In this document: positions 1 through 8,765 of the stretch, one piece after another
How the letters are laid out: the number at the start of each line of letters is the position of its first letter
Position numbering within the stretch: position 1 is the stretch's first letter
From: Blautia sp.
GTDB lineage: Bacteria > Bacillota > Clostridia > Lachnospirales > Lachnospiraceae
Assembly (NCBI GenBank): GCA_021772055.1
Contig: JAETNR010000002.1
Span: forward strand, 62,001-126,000
Reading direction: 5' to 3'
Length of the DNA stretch: 64,000 bases
Position numbers and translations under genes: made by a program
The notes under the pieces: generated by a model
Told to the model about the DNA's origin: nothing
Databases searched by the model: none
What the model saw: the letters and a program-made list of their open reading frames with translations, nothing else

Positions 1-132
1 TTCCAGGTTTCCGGCATAGGTCAGCTTGTCCACATTGATGATGCGGATCTCATCCCCGTATTTCTGAAACATGTAGTGAATATAATTGGAACCAATAAAG
101 CCTGCTCCTCCTGTTACTAAATAAGTTCTCAT
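1..132 (-). CDS. rfbB: dTDP-glucose 4,6-dehydratase, N-terminal part only (cut by window edge)
   Basis: Only the first 44 codons are inside the window. They begin [16 protein letters not shown], the Rossmann GxxGxxG NAD-binding motif of extended short-chain dehydrogenases, and end [11 protein letters not shown], a stretch highly typical of RmlB/RfbB dTDP-glucose 4,6-dehydratases, which make the 4-keto-6-deoxy intermediate of dTDP-L-rhamnose. The ATG is preceded by AAGGAG at a normal distance. The gene lies 31 bases downstream of the amidase in the same direction, so it may be read from the same transcript. This places surface-polysaccharide synthesis beside wall-remodelling enzymes. Another NAD-dependent sugar epimerase is possible but the VDKLTYAGN stretch favours RfbB. 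Confidence 0.85.
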   Translation of the reverse strand, partial: MRTYLVTGGAGFIGSNYIHYMFQKYGDEIRIINVDKLTYAGNLE

Positions 133-163
133 AATGTCTGTGTACTCCTTTATTCTTTTTCCA

Positions 164-1642
164 TTATTTGCGGTTGGTGCATACACCTTTTGCATTGAAT
201 TTGTATACCTTGCCGTTTTCTTTCAGCGTGGTGCTTTTCAGCATCCGTTTTGTCTTTTTATCGAAATAATAATACTTTCCGGAATATTTCACCCATCCTG
301 ACCTGGCCTTTCCGTTGGAGGCAAAGCAGTAAGTTCCTGATTTCAGTTCCTTGAAACCTTTATTATAGCGGATTCCGTCAGGATCAATGTAATAGACTGC
401 ACTGTCCGTTCCTTTTATTATTTTGTTCTTTACTAAGTATGCTTCTTTTTGATCAAAATAATAATAATTTCTGCCGATTTTTACAAATCCGGTCAGTGCA
501 TATCCATTAGAGCCAATGTAGTAGCGCTTTTTCTGAAATGTAGACCAGCCTTCCAGTCTCTTACCGTCATCCCCAAAAAGATACATTTTTCCTGTACCGG
601 AAACAAGCTTTGCATTTTTGTACAGGTAACCCAGCTTACTGTTAAAGTAATACCAGTTGCCCTCGTCTCTCATCCAGCCGAGCCAGGCTGCGCCATCCTC
701 CTGAAAATAATAGGTTTTCCCCTGGAAGTCCTGCCAGCCATACTGGCGTTTTCCTTCCTCGTTCACATAGTAAGTTTCGTCCTTAATGGTCAAAAGCTGG
801 TTGACTGCTTTTTTGTCATTCTTATAATAGTAAAAGTCTTCGCCCTCTTTCAGCCAGCCGTTTTTTTTCGCCGGATCTACCGGCTCTTCTTTTGCAGGAA
901 GCTGCCTGATATAGCGGACGATGGCATTTGCATCTGCTTTTGCGATCTTTTTCAGCTTTGCTTCGGAACTTAAGAATTTCGTGGCATCAGAGTAATTGCT
1001 GACAAATGCATGTTCAATAATCACTCCGGGAAGATTGCTTTCTACGCTTAATGCTACAATACTGTAGTAATCACGCTGTTTTCCGTTGGGATATTTGCTT
1101 CCATCCGTACTCATGCGGTATTCCATACCTCCGGTGGAACTATAGCGTTTAGAAATTCCCAGTTTTCCAAGTTCCGACATGACATAGCTTCCAAACAATT
1201 TCTCTTTTGCAGCCAGATTCGCACGATAGGTTCCTTTGGAAATCAGCACGGAGGCGCCTTTTGCCCTGCCGGTTTCTTCATCATTGATGTGCTGGCTTAC
1301 CAGAAGGTCTGCCTTAGCCTTTTGGGCTGTTTTTACCCTGTCCTTAAGGCTTGGACATTGAGTCCTGGTTCTGGTTAAAACCACTTTAATATTGGTGTAT
1401 TTTGCCAGTTCCTGCTTGGTATAATTGGAGATCTTCCAGTTGATCTCGGATTCCACATACTTTTTGCCATTATGCACTTCTACTGCACCGGAATCAATTC
1501 CTCCGTGGCCCGGGTCTAAAGCTACCACAAACTGTCCTGTATTCACTGTAGCTGCGGATATGACCTCCGGTACTCCTCCCAAAATGGTGACTGCACTGAT
1601 TGCTGCGCTAAGAAGTACGGCACGTATTCTTTTCTTTTTCAT
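164..1642 (-). CDS. Secreted N-acetylmuramoyl-L-alanine amidase with C-terminal cell-wall-binding repeats
   Basis: The 492-residue protein has a signal peptide (residues 1 to about 31) followed by an Amidase_3 domain. Zinc ligands are visible as H46 in DPGHGG, a glutamate in VESEINW (E64 or E66) and H118 in SQHIND; the catalytic glutamate is E210 in IIEHAFVSN. This family cuts the amide bond between N-acetylmuramic acid and L-alanine of peptidoglycan. Residues about 262-492 are tandem aromatic CW-binding repeats of the form GW...YYF, which bind the wall or its polymers. The same repeats occur in the two enzymes encoded upstream. It lies 24 bases after the GH25 gene and is probably cotranscribed with it. 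A role in cell separation or autolysis is inferred. Confidence 0.92.
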   Translation of the reverse strand: MKKKRIRAVLLSAAISAVTILGGVPEVISAATVNTGQFVVALDPGHGGIDSGAVEVHNGKKYVESEINWKISNYTKQELAKYTNIKVVLTRTRTQCPSLKDRVKTAQKAKADLLVSQHINDEETGRAKGASVLISKGTYRANLAAKEKLFGSYVMSELGKLGISKRYSSTGGMEYRMSTDGSKYPNGKQRDYYSIVALSVESNLPGVIIEHAFVSNYSDATKFLSSEAKLKKIAKADANAIVRYIRQLPAKEEPVDPAKKNGWLKEGEDFYYYKNDKKAVNQLLTIKDETYYVNEEGKRQYGWQDFQGKTYYFQEDGAAWLGWMRDEGNWYYFNSKLGYLYKNAKLVSGTGKMYLFGDDGKRLEGWSTFQKKRYYIGSNGYALTGFVKIGRNYYYFDQKEAYLVKNKIIKGTDSAVYYIDPDGIRYNKGFKELKSGTYCFASNGKARSGWVKYSGKYYYFDKKTKRMLKSTTLKENGKVYKFNAKGVCTNRK

Positions 1643-1666
1643 ATCTTTTTTTCTCCCTGAATGCCC

Positions 1667-3295
1667 TTATCTCTTCCTGTACTGCTTTGTACAGACCCCG
1701 TTTTTATCAAAAACGGATACCAGACCTGTAGAACTGGTCAAAGTGACACTCTGAGCCCGTACTCCGGACTTTTTTGAAGTACCCTTGTAAAAATAGTACT
1801 TTTTCCCTTTAATCGTATGCCATCCTTTATAGGCACGGCCGTTTTTGTCAAAATAGTAGGTGTTTTTTACTCCGTTTTCTTTGATGGTATAGAATCCGTT
1901 GGCGCAGCTTACGCCATTGCTTCCCATATAATAGATATTTCCCGAGGTTGTAATGACTTTACAGTTCTTCGTCATATAAGCGTTCGCTTTATGGAAGTAA
2001 TAAAGCTTGCCGCCGATCTTCTGAAAGCCCTTCACAGCATATCCGTTGGAACCAATATAATAGCGCTTGTTCTTTGAGGTTACCCATTGATTGCTGACCC
2101 TGGCTCCCCTGGAATCCATATAACAGATGTTCTTCTTTGAGGAAGTCAGCAGTGCGTTCTTGTAGATATAGCCATAAATGCTGTTAAAGTAATAGTATTT
2201 GCCGCCGATCTTCTGCCAGCCTTTTAGTTTTACGTCATTTTTATAGTAGTATGTCTTTCCGCCTTCTGTTTTCCACCCATTTTTGACAGTCGGCTTGGGA
2301 GTGGCTGTAGGTTTGGGGGTTGCCGTGGGTTTCGGCGTTGCTGTTGGTTTTGGGGTTGCTGTTGGTTTCGGAGTTGGCGTAGGGGTCTCCGGCTGCGAAG
2401 AAGCATCATAGGATGCCAGAGGCGCTGTACGCGGCTGAATAATCCTGGTGTAATCCACATATCCGAAATTCACATCCACATTATTCCACACAGGGATCCC
2501 ATCCACCAGACCTTTGGTGGAATTCAGCACTCCGCCTCCATCGCCGTCCGTAGATTGCCAGATTGTATAATCATAATCGGATCTGGAAGGAGCCAGAATT
2601 TTGTCTCCGTACCTTGCCACCCAGACATCTATGCCGGGCAGTAAGGACCAGTCTACTTTTTCATCATACCAGTTTGTGTTGCAGTATACCATGGGGTAAT
2701 AACCTGCCCTTTTTACCTCATTGCAGAATGTTAAGGCAAGTTTCGCTACCTGAGTCCTGGAAAGCTGGCCCATTTTGGAATACTCCAGGTCAAATACCAC
2801 AGGATAGGAGACCTTATATCCCTTCATTTTGCTGATTACCAGCTTCGCTTCCTTTAAAGCACCTGCGGTCGTTGTGGCTGTACTGTAGATATAGGTTCCC
2901 ACAGGGACGCCTGCAGCCTCCGCATTTTTCATGTTTGCAGCATACTGCTTGTCAATATATCCGGTGCCGTATGCCACACGGACAAAAGCAAAATCAATAT
3001 CAGAATTCTTTACCTTATTCCAGTTGATCACGCCCTGCCACTCAGAAACATCGATTCCTCTTGTAATGGCACCGGTAATCTTCTGACCGCTTCCATTATA
3101 ACAGACGCCGTTTATTTTCTGCCATGCTTTCGGACTTGCCTCCGATGCCCGCAATAGTCCCTGCATCTGGGCATGCTCCTGCCGTTCTCCCTCATCTACT
3201 GTCTCCCACCGTTCATAGGAAGCGGCATGAACAGTTCCTGCAATTCCCATAGACATTACTAGACAAAGCCAAAAAATTTTTACTTTCTTTAACAT
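1667..3295 (-). CDS. Secreted GH25 lysozyme with Thr-Pro linker and cell-wall-binding repeats
   Basis: A GH25 (Chalaropsis-type) muramidase domain begins at GIDVSEWQGV and contains VVFDLEYS, giving the acidic residues of the active site; GH25 enzymes cleave the beta-1,4 bond between MurNAc and GlcNAc. A TPKPTA-repeat linker follows, then about 200 residues of aromatic CW-binding repeats like those of the neighbouring amidase. The open frame extends to 3316, but the codon at 3295 is preceded by AAGGAG at nine bases and gives a clean signal peptide starting MLKKVKIFW; a start at 3316 or 3313, with GAGG just upstream, remains possible. A promoter is visible about 80 bases upstream. The amidase and rfbB follow in the same direction. 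Confidence 0.9.
   Translation of the reverse strand: MLKKVKIFWLCLVMSMGIAGTVHAASYERWETVDEGERQEHAQMQGLLRASEASPKAWQKINGVCYNGSGQKITGAITRGIDVSEWQGVINWNKVKNSDIDFAFVRVAYGTGYIDKQYAANMKNAEAAGVPVGTYIYSTATTTAGALKEAKLVISKMKGYKVSYPVVFDLEYSKMGQLSRTQVAKLALTFCNEVKRAGYYPMVYCNTNWYDEKVDWSLLPGIDVWVARYGDKILAPSRSDYDYTIWQSTDGDGGGVLNSTKGLVDGIPVWNNVDVNFGYVDYTRIIQPRTAPLASYDASSQPETPTPTPKPTATPKPTATPKPTATPKPTATPKPTVKNGWKTEGGKTYYYKNDVKLKGWQKIGGKYYYFNSIYGYIYKNALLTSSKKNICYMDSRGARVSNQWVTSKNKRYYIGSNGYAVKGFQKIGGKLYYFHKANAYMTKNCKVITTSGNIYYMGSNGVSCANGFYTIKENGVKNTYYFDKNGRAYKGWHTIKGKKYYFYKGTSKKSGVRAQSVTLTSSTGLVSVFDKNGVCTKQYRKR
2282..2392 (-). repeat. Short tandem repeat encoding the TPKPTA linker of the lysozyme
   Basis: About 110 bases consist of degenerate 18-base units, each encoding TPKPTA, near perfectly repeated at the protein level. 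The linker separates the catalytic domain from the wall-binding repeats. Such a tract can change length by slippage in whole 18-base steps without breaking the frame. Confidence 0.85.
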
Positions 3296-3374
3296 CCATT
3301 TTTTCTCCTTCATCATTTTACCTCTATTTCTCTCCCCATTGTTTACAAATTATTACCGTTTTGTTACGATTTTT

Positions 3375-3403
3375 ATTATACATATATGTCAAATAAAATG
3401 CAA
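3375..3403 (-). promoter_or_regulatory. Sigma-A-type promoter of the lysozyme-amidase unit
   Basis: Read on the minus strand, the -35 element is TTGCAT (3403-3398) and the -10 element is a perfect TATAAT (3380-3375), separated by 17 bases. The first start codon lies about 60-80 bases downstream. Confidence 0.65.
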
Positions 3404-3509
3404 GGAAATTTCCTCCAGTATTCATTTTTACTTTCCACAGTCGTTACGCTTCACAGGAGGGAAAGAAAGAAACAGACGCTTCACGTAAAATGTAACTCAT
3501 AGCTAAAGG

Positions 3510-3541
3510 AAAAAACGCTCTCCGGAAGGTTCCGGAGAGCG
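3510..3541 (-). terminator. Intrinsic terminator after the L,D-transpeptidase
   Basis: CGCTCTCCGGAA at 3516-3527 pairs perfectly with TTCCGGAGAGCG at 3530-3541, and on the minus strand the stem is followed by a run of six T. It lies just after the L,D-transpeptidase stop codon and probably ends the whole cdaA unit. Confidence 0.9.
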
Positions 3542-3553
3542 CCGCTCTGATCA

Positions 3554-6244
3554 TTAATGCCATGCCAAATTATCCGTAGGGTCAAAGTTTCGGCTTCCAT
3601 ACAGCGGAACAAGGGCTTTCCGTCCAAGAGGTCCTTTAAAGGATTCGTTGGCGTTGTATGTTCCGTCAATGATTCTTATGGTCGAACCGTTACAATTATA
3701 GAATACCCATCTTGCATCTGCTACACAGCAGCGGATACATCCATGGGAGGCCGGGCTGCCCAGCCGGTTGTATTCGCCTGCAGGAAGATTATAATAGCTT
3801 TTTGAAACGCCTGCTACTGAATGAATGAAGATTCCTCCGTTGCCTGCACCATCCACATGAGTTCCATACTGTCCCCATGACGGTCCCATGAGCGTCTGCC
3901 ATCTGTTGTAGCTGGTCAGTCTCATATCCCTGTTTGCCGGCCATGTAGGCGTAGAGGATAATCCAACGGAAATCCGGATTGTTTTTATTGGAACTGTCCT
4001 GGAGGAGTCATATACAGTCATGACGCCATTTACACGGTCTGCCACCAGATAGTACGGTCCGCTGAATCGTCCTGTCAGATCATTGATACGGTAGCCGTTT
4101 TTGTCAAAATAGTATCTCAGGCCATTAATCACCAGTGAACAATTTACTGCAAATTTGCCGGTTTTGGGATTCACATATTTCACCTGGTTCTTAGCATCAT
4201 TTACGATTACCCAACCGGTACAGAATTTTCCTCTGCTGTCCAGATAGCCACGAACACCGTTTCTGGTTGCAGAGCAATTTGTTTTTACCGTATAGTCTTT
4301 ATTGAAGTAATAATAGTTTCCATTGATACTCTTCCACCCGCTCTTATAAAGTACTCCGTCGCTTCCTGCATAGTACCATTTACTTTTGTAGCTGATCCAG
4401 GTGTTTTTGTACATTACACCTTTATAAGCTTTTGCGGTCGAACCCTGGAAGAAATAGGTTTTTCCATTTACTGTCGTGATTCCGCTGGCAAGTCTTCCAT
4501 CCGGACGGAAATATCGTCCGCCGGTGAGTTTGTCAATATAGTGATTTCCCTTGCTTGAGAAGTAGAACCATCCGGCATTGGTGCCATTCCGCCTTACCAC
4601 CAGCTGCCAGCCTTTTTTCTCAACTACTTTGCCAGGAGTCTTGCCGAAATAATAGTACCGCTTTCCTGCCGGAGAAACTCTGTACCATCCATTTGCATAG
4701 GTTGAACGCTTTCCGCTGGAAGTAACATAATATCTTGCGCCTTTATATGTTACGAGCTTGTTTTTATAAACCTGGCCATACTTATTTGTGATGTAATAAT
4801 ATCCATCCTGAGCTTTGGCCATTTTGCTCTTAAGAACATAGCCATTGCTGTCAAGCAAGTAGGTATAAATCTTACCGCTAACACAGGGCAGCTCTGCAGT
4901 CGTAGTCTTATGTGACCAGTAACGTCCGTCAGAAAGATATTTTCTCCACTGAAGGACACCTTTGCTGTCTTTCACCTTCATCCAACCTGAACGGAACAAC
5001 TTTCCGGGAATCTCGCCCTCTTTTTTCGCGGGCATACCATAGTATCTGCCCGGTGCCTTACCATCCTTAATAGTAACATCTCCTACACAAGGAGTCCCGT
5101 CGCTCTTTAAAATATATCTTTCATTATTGATGGTGTAATAACCTGTATAAGTATTTTTTTTCAGATTTTCTCTTTTCAGAGTCGCCACAGAAAGGAAACC
5201 GCCGTTGGATGAATAATAACGGAATGTTTTCCCTGTCCACAGCCAGTATTTTCTCTGCAACTTACCCATATTGGAGTTCACAGGTGTGCATGCTCCGGTG
5301 GAATTGGGGTTATTCAGCGTAGCATTCTCTTCCGGCATGAAATACGCTTCTTTTGCCGTAGTATAGGAAAAACCGGGAGTTCCGGCAGGCAGAGTGCGCT
5401 GCCCTGTTACCAGAAAGCCTTCCTCATCAAAATAATAATCGCCTTCCGTAATAAGGGTATTGGGATTTCCCACACTCTGATAAGTCTGAATATGTACAAT
5501 GCCATCTTTACTGGTGTAGTATTCCGGTTCAGAGGCTGCATTTAATATATCTGCCTCCGAGTTCTCCGCTTCCTCCGGTACACCAGTCTGTTCTGACGGT
5601 TCTGTATTCTCTTCCTGAACAGCCGTCTCTTCGGAAACGCCTTCCTCAGTTCCCACAGTAAGAAGATCTGCCGGAACATTCTCTGCAGTTTCCTCTGTAA
5701 AGACTGCTTCCGTCTGCTCTGCCGGAACCCCTGCTGTCTCATTATCAGATGAAGCAGCTAAATTCGCGGGAGCTGGTTTCGCCAGCTTCCATTTTCCGTC
5801 TATAGTTTTCCAGTTGGATACAAAGATCTTACCTGCCGCAGCATTTAAAAACTCTCCCTCGATTTCCGTCTGATCCGGCTGTTTTGTCGGCTCCGGTTCC
5901 TGAGCGGATTCCCCGGCAGTAAAAATATCCATATCCGCAGCATCTTCTTCCGGTGCGTCCAATTCCTCACCAGGAACTTCCGGGACAGGTGTCTCTTCCG
6001 GCACTTCCGGAGCAGGCGTCACTGTCTCAAAAATCTCCGGTGTGGGAGTAATCTCCGCCGGTTCATCGGCAGGCGGAACCTCCGGCTGCTGCGGACCATC
6101 CAAAGAATCATCAAATACTGCAGAATCAAGCGCTGTCGATACTTCCGGCTCTGCCTGATCATCAAAAACAGCCGCTCCGGTCTGAAGCACAGTTGCCATG
6201 CATAATGTCACACTCAGTACAACTGCAACTACTCTCTTTTTCAC
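3554..6244 (-). CDS. Secreted L,D-transpeptidase (YkuD domain) with many wall-binding repeats
   Basis: This 896-residue protein starts with a signal peptide, then an acidic Pro/Glu-rich low-complexity region (about 27-235), then a long array of aromatic CW-binding repeats (about 240-720), and ends with a YkuD domain. The catalytic signature is SHGCIR with Cys836, preceded by a conserved IHSVAG histidine about 26 residues earlier. YkuD enzymes form 3-3 cross-links in peptidoglycan or attach proteins to it. The repeats resemble those of the lysozyme and the amidase downstream. The gene is 40 bases after the HPr gene in the same direction and is followed by a strong terminator. The array is unusually long for the family; the linker-like N-terminal region may span the wall. 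Confidence 0.9.
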   Translation of the reverse strand: MKKRVVAVVLSVTLCMATVLQTGAAVFDDQAEPEVSTALDSAVFDDSLDGPQQPEVPPADEPAEITPTPEIFETVTPAPEVPEETPVPEVPGEELDAPEEDAADMDIFTAGESAQEPEPTKQPDQTEIEGEFLNAAAGKIFVSNWKTIDGKWKLAKPAPANLAASSDNETAGVPAEQTEAVFTEETAENVPADLLTVGTEEGVSEETAVQEENTEPSEQTGVPEEAENSEADILNAASEPEYYTSKDGIVHIQTYQSVGNPNTLITEGDYYFDEEGFLVTGQRTLPAGTPGFSYTTAKEAYFMPEENATLNNPNSTGACTPVNSNMGKLQRKYWLWTGKTFRYYSSNGGFLSVATLKRENLKKNTYTGYYTINNERYILKSDGTPCVGDVTIKDGKAPGRYYGMPAKKEGEIPGKLFRSGWMKVKDSKGVLQWRKYLSDGRYWSHKTTTAELPCVSGKIYTYLLDSNGYVLKSKMAKAQDGYYYITNKYGQVYKNKLVTYKGARYYVTSSGKRSTYANGWYRVSPAGKRYYYFGKTPGKVVEKKGWQLVVRRNGTNAGWFYFSSKGNHYIDKLTGGRYFRPDGRLASGITTVNGKTYFFQGSTAKAYKGVMYKNTWISYKSKWYYAGSDGVLYKSGWKSINGNYYYFNKDYTVKTNCSATRNGVRGYLDSRGKFCTGWVIVNDAKNQVKYVNPKTGKFAVNCSLVINGLRYYFDKNGYRINDLTGRFSGPYYLVADRVNGVMTVYDSSRTVPIKTIRISVGLSSTPTWPANRDMRLTSYNRWQTLMGPSWGQYGTHVDGAGNGGIFIHSVAGVSKSYYNLPAGEYNRLGSPASHGCIRCCVADARWVFYNCNGSTIRIIDGTYNANESFKGPLGRKALVPLYGSRNFDPTDNLAWH

Positions 6245-6284
6245 AATAATTCCTCCTTATTCAACTAACAATTCCTATTACTCT

Positions 6285-6548
6285 TTACTCTCCCAGCCCA
6301 TTCTCAATCGCTGTAACCAAAGCCTCCATGGCTTCCTTCTCATCTGTTCCTTCACAGGCAAGCTGAATTTCGTCCCCGCATTTTACGCAGGCGCCAAGAA
6401 CACTCAATACGCTTTTTGCATTGGCAGTACATCCCTCAAAAGAAAATGTAATCAATGATTTGTATTTCATTGCTTCTTTGCAAAGGATACCTGCCGGACG
6501 TAAATGAAGGCCTGTAGGATTTTTTACCGTTACCTTTTGATAAATCAT
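6285..6548 (-). CDS. ptsH: HPr family phosphocarrier protein
   Basis: The 87-residue protein matches HPr in length and layout. His15 sits in PTGLHLRPAG, the site phosphorylated by enzyme I, and Ser46 sits in NAKSVLSVLG, the regulatory site phosphorylated by HPr kinase in Firmicutes. HPr passes phosphate to PTS sugar permeases and, when Ser46-phosphorylated, acts with CcpA in catabolite repression. The protein carries four cysteines (residues 23, 40, 54 and 57), more than usual. It lies between cdaR and the L,D-transpeptidase, not beside an enzyme I gene, so it could be the general HPr or a Crh-like paralogue; because His15 is present, HPr is favoured. Confidence 0.88.
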   Translation of the reverse strand: MIYQKVTVKNPTGLHLRPAGILCKEAMKYKSLITFSFEGCTANAKSVLSVLGACVKCGDEIQLACEGTDEKEAMEALVTAIENGLGE

Positions 6549-6559
6549 GATGTATCTCC

Positions 6560-7849
6560 TTATTCTTCACTATTCTCTGCGACACTGGAAATAACAGAAA
6601 TCTGTACCTCTGCAGTTACCGGTTCTACCAGTTCATACCCTTCAGGAAGTTCTACATCCACAGGCAACTCATAGCTGCCCTCTTCTTTTCCTTCCAGATT
6701 TACGGATACCCTGATCCAGGGTTCCGCTAAAATCTCTTCTGCCTCTTCCGTTTCTTTGATCCGAAGTTCTATCCTGTCTGTTCCAAAAACAACCTGAAGA
6801 CCCTCTTCCAGATTCTCCACTTCGATATCCTGTGTCTGGTACTCATAAGCGTGACTTCCCAAAGGAAGGATCTTCACTCTGATCCAGACATCCTCACTGG
6901 CACCGCTTGGTAGCTTCAGCCCATCCGGTAGGAGTTCGGCAATATTCACCTTTGTTTCATAATCCGAATCTGCCCCCGTAATATCCACGAACTCTGCAGG
7001 GATAGAAATTCTGTTCAGTTCTGTGTCAGCCAGATTCTGAAGCGCTTCATCACTGCCTGCCACACTGATCACATCAGGAACTGTAACAACACTTTCCACC
7101 TGGTATCCTTCCGCAGGTTCCCCTGTATACTCCTCTGCATCAATCTGTATATTGGATCTTACCTTCCAAAGTCTTGCTGTCACTATGACCCTCGGCACAT
7201 TCAGATAACTCATCTCTGCATCTGTAAGTACCTCTCCGTTCTTGTCATAGATTACAAGCGAAGTTTCCTGAGATACATTCTCCGTTTTGCCTTCTATGTT
7301 ACTGATCGTGGCTGTTACATTATCTATTTTATTAATTAGGCTCTCAGGACCTGTAATCTTGATTTTTTCCGGATTACAGGTAAGAGTTCCGATCTCATAG
7401 CCTTTGCCCGGCCTGGAGTCGCCGCTGGATACGCCGATCACAAACTCCTGGGTTTTCTTGTCCTCCAGATGAACAGCATAATTCTTAGGAACAACTTCAA
7501 TATTATTGGGGGAAATCCCGTCACAGACCACTGTGATGGGTACCATCACAGGTGTCCTTTCCAGATCTACTGCCTGCTGCATATCTGCATAAGCCCGGAT
7601 ATTCGATGCAGAGATCCTGCTCAGAGTTTTCCGATCCCCGGTAATATAAACACGGATCGTCTCCTGATCCTTATCCGGCAGACAGACCTGATTTTCAATG
7701 TATGCCTGGTTTGTCAATTCCACATTGGAGATCACATAAGAAGTTGTTCTTGTGGGATTATCTACATTTACAACGATCAGCCACACAAGAACTGCCGCTA
7801 CAACGGACATGATCTTCAGAGAGATGTTATCAGTCAGTTTCTTCTTCAT
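6560..7849 (-). CDS. cdaR: CdaR/YbbR-domain regulator of the diadenylate cyclase
   Basis: The 429-residue protein has one N-terminal membrane segment (about residues 8-28, ending VVNVDNP) and then repeated YbbR-type beta domains on the outside of the membrane, each with the typical I.ITGP.. and ..V..I.V patterns. In other Firmicutes CdaR binds CdaA and tunes c-di-AMP synthesis. Its start overlaps the 3' end of cdaA by 20 bases, which suggests translational coupling. The usual next gene in the cda operon, glmM, is absent here and HPr takes its place 11 bases downstream. Confidence 0.9.
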   Translation of the reverse strand: MKKKLTDNISLKIMSVVAAVLVWLIVVNVDNPTRTTSYVISNVELTNQAYIENQVCLPDKDQETIRVYITGDRKTLSRISASNIRAYADMQQAVDLERTPVMVPITVVCDGISPNNIEVVPKNYAVHLEDKKTQEFVIGVSSGDSRPGKGYEIGTLTCNPEKIKITGPESLINKIDNVTATISNIEGKTENVSQETSLVIYDKNGEVLTDAEMSYLNVPRVIVTARLWKVRSNIQIDAEEYTGEPAEGYQVESVVTVPDVISVAGSDEALQNLADTELNRISIPAEFVDITGADSDYETKVNIAELLPDGLKLPSGASEDVWIRVKILPLGSHAYEYQTQDIEVENLEEGLQVVFGTDRIELRIKETEEAEEILAEPWIRVSVNLEGKEEGSYELPVDVELPEGYELVEPVTAEVQISVISSVAENSEE

Positions 7850-8714
7850 GCTTCACTCTCCCTTTCAGCAACTGTCTTAACTTGCTGTTATCGACGATTT
7901 TCTTATTCTGAGTTTCTACCAGGATTTTCCGCAGATGCTGGCTGTTGATATTGCTCATAAGACGTCCGTTTTTCGCCACGGAAACATGCCCTGTTTCTTC
8001 AGACACAATGATGGTAACGGAATCACTTACTTCACTGATTCCCACACCGGCCCTGTGCCTGGTTCCGAGCTGCTTGCTCAATTCCATGTTATCGGACAAA
8101 GGAAGATAACATGTGGCAGCAACAATACGGTTTCCTCTTACAATAATCGCCCCATCATGAAGAGGTGTATTATGTTCAAAAATGTTGATCAGAAGCTGAC
8201 TGGTAAGAACCGCATCCAGATTGATTCCTGTCCGCTCATACTCTGTAAGAAGAATATCCTGTTCAATAACGATCAATGCCCCTGTTTTTACCTCCCCCAT
8301 ATCAAAGCAGGCTTTGACCAGCTCATTTATGGTTTTATCTGTAAAACGTTCTTCCACTTCCTTATTGGAATCAAAGGGAATAATAGCAGCCATAATATTT
8401 TTCTGCCCCAGCTGTTCCAAAGCCCTTCTCAGTTCCGGCTGGAAAATAATCACCACAGCAGTAATCATCATATTGGCAAGATTCGTTACGATCCAAAGAA
8501 TGGTATTCATTTTGAAAACATATGCCAGCAGGAGGAACAGCAGTACCACAACGATTCCCTTTAACAGGGTATACGCCCTCGTATACTTGATCCATACCAT
8601 GCATTGATAAATAAAAACAGCAATCAATGCGATCTCAATAACATCGATCACGCCCACATTCGGCAAAGAAATCTTCAAAAAGAATCTCACCAGCATATCC
8701 TTTAAGCCCTGCAT
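7830..8714 (-). CDS. cdaA: CdaA diadenylate cyclase
   Basis: This membrane enzyme makes the second messenger c-di-AMP from two ATP. Three membrane segments lie in about residues 22-90, followed by a DAC domain with the DGA motif (residues 187-189) and the GTRHRA motif (RHR at 219-221), both needed for nucleotide binding and catalysis. An upstream in-frame ATG exists at 8735, but GGAGG lies between the two and directly serves the ATG at 8714, so the shorter form of 294 residues is chosen; it also matches the usual CdaA N-terminus. It overlaps cdaR and is preceded by two membrane-protein genes in the same direction. Confidence 0.95.
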   Translation of the reverse strand: MQGLKDMLVRFFLKISLPNVGVIDVIEIALIAVFIYQCMVWIKYTRAYTLLKGIVVVLLFLLLAYVFKMNTILWIVTNLANMMITAVVIIFQPELRRALEQLGQKNIMAAIIPFDSNKEVEERFTDKTINELVKACFDMGEVKTGALIVIEQDILLTEYERTGINLDAVLTSQLLINIFEHNTPLHDGAIIVRGNRIVAATCYLPLSDNMELSKQLGTRHRAGVGISEVSDSVTIIVSEETGHVSVAKNGRLMSNINSQHLRKILVETQNKKIVDNSKLRQLLKGRVKHEEETD

Positions 8715-8765
8715 AAAAGTCCTCCCCTCCTCCATTCTTCTTATTTCCCGGCTTTACTGCACTTT

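Noticed and set aside
2282-2392. Repeated units resembling a CRISPR array
   Set aside because: The units are in frame and encode a Thr-Pro linker; there are no unique spacers.
3446-3484. Direct repeat ACGCTTCAC at 3446-3454 and 3476-3484
   Set aside because: The 21 bases between have no inverted repeats or other structure, and nine-base repeats at this distance can occur by chance in a non-coding region.
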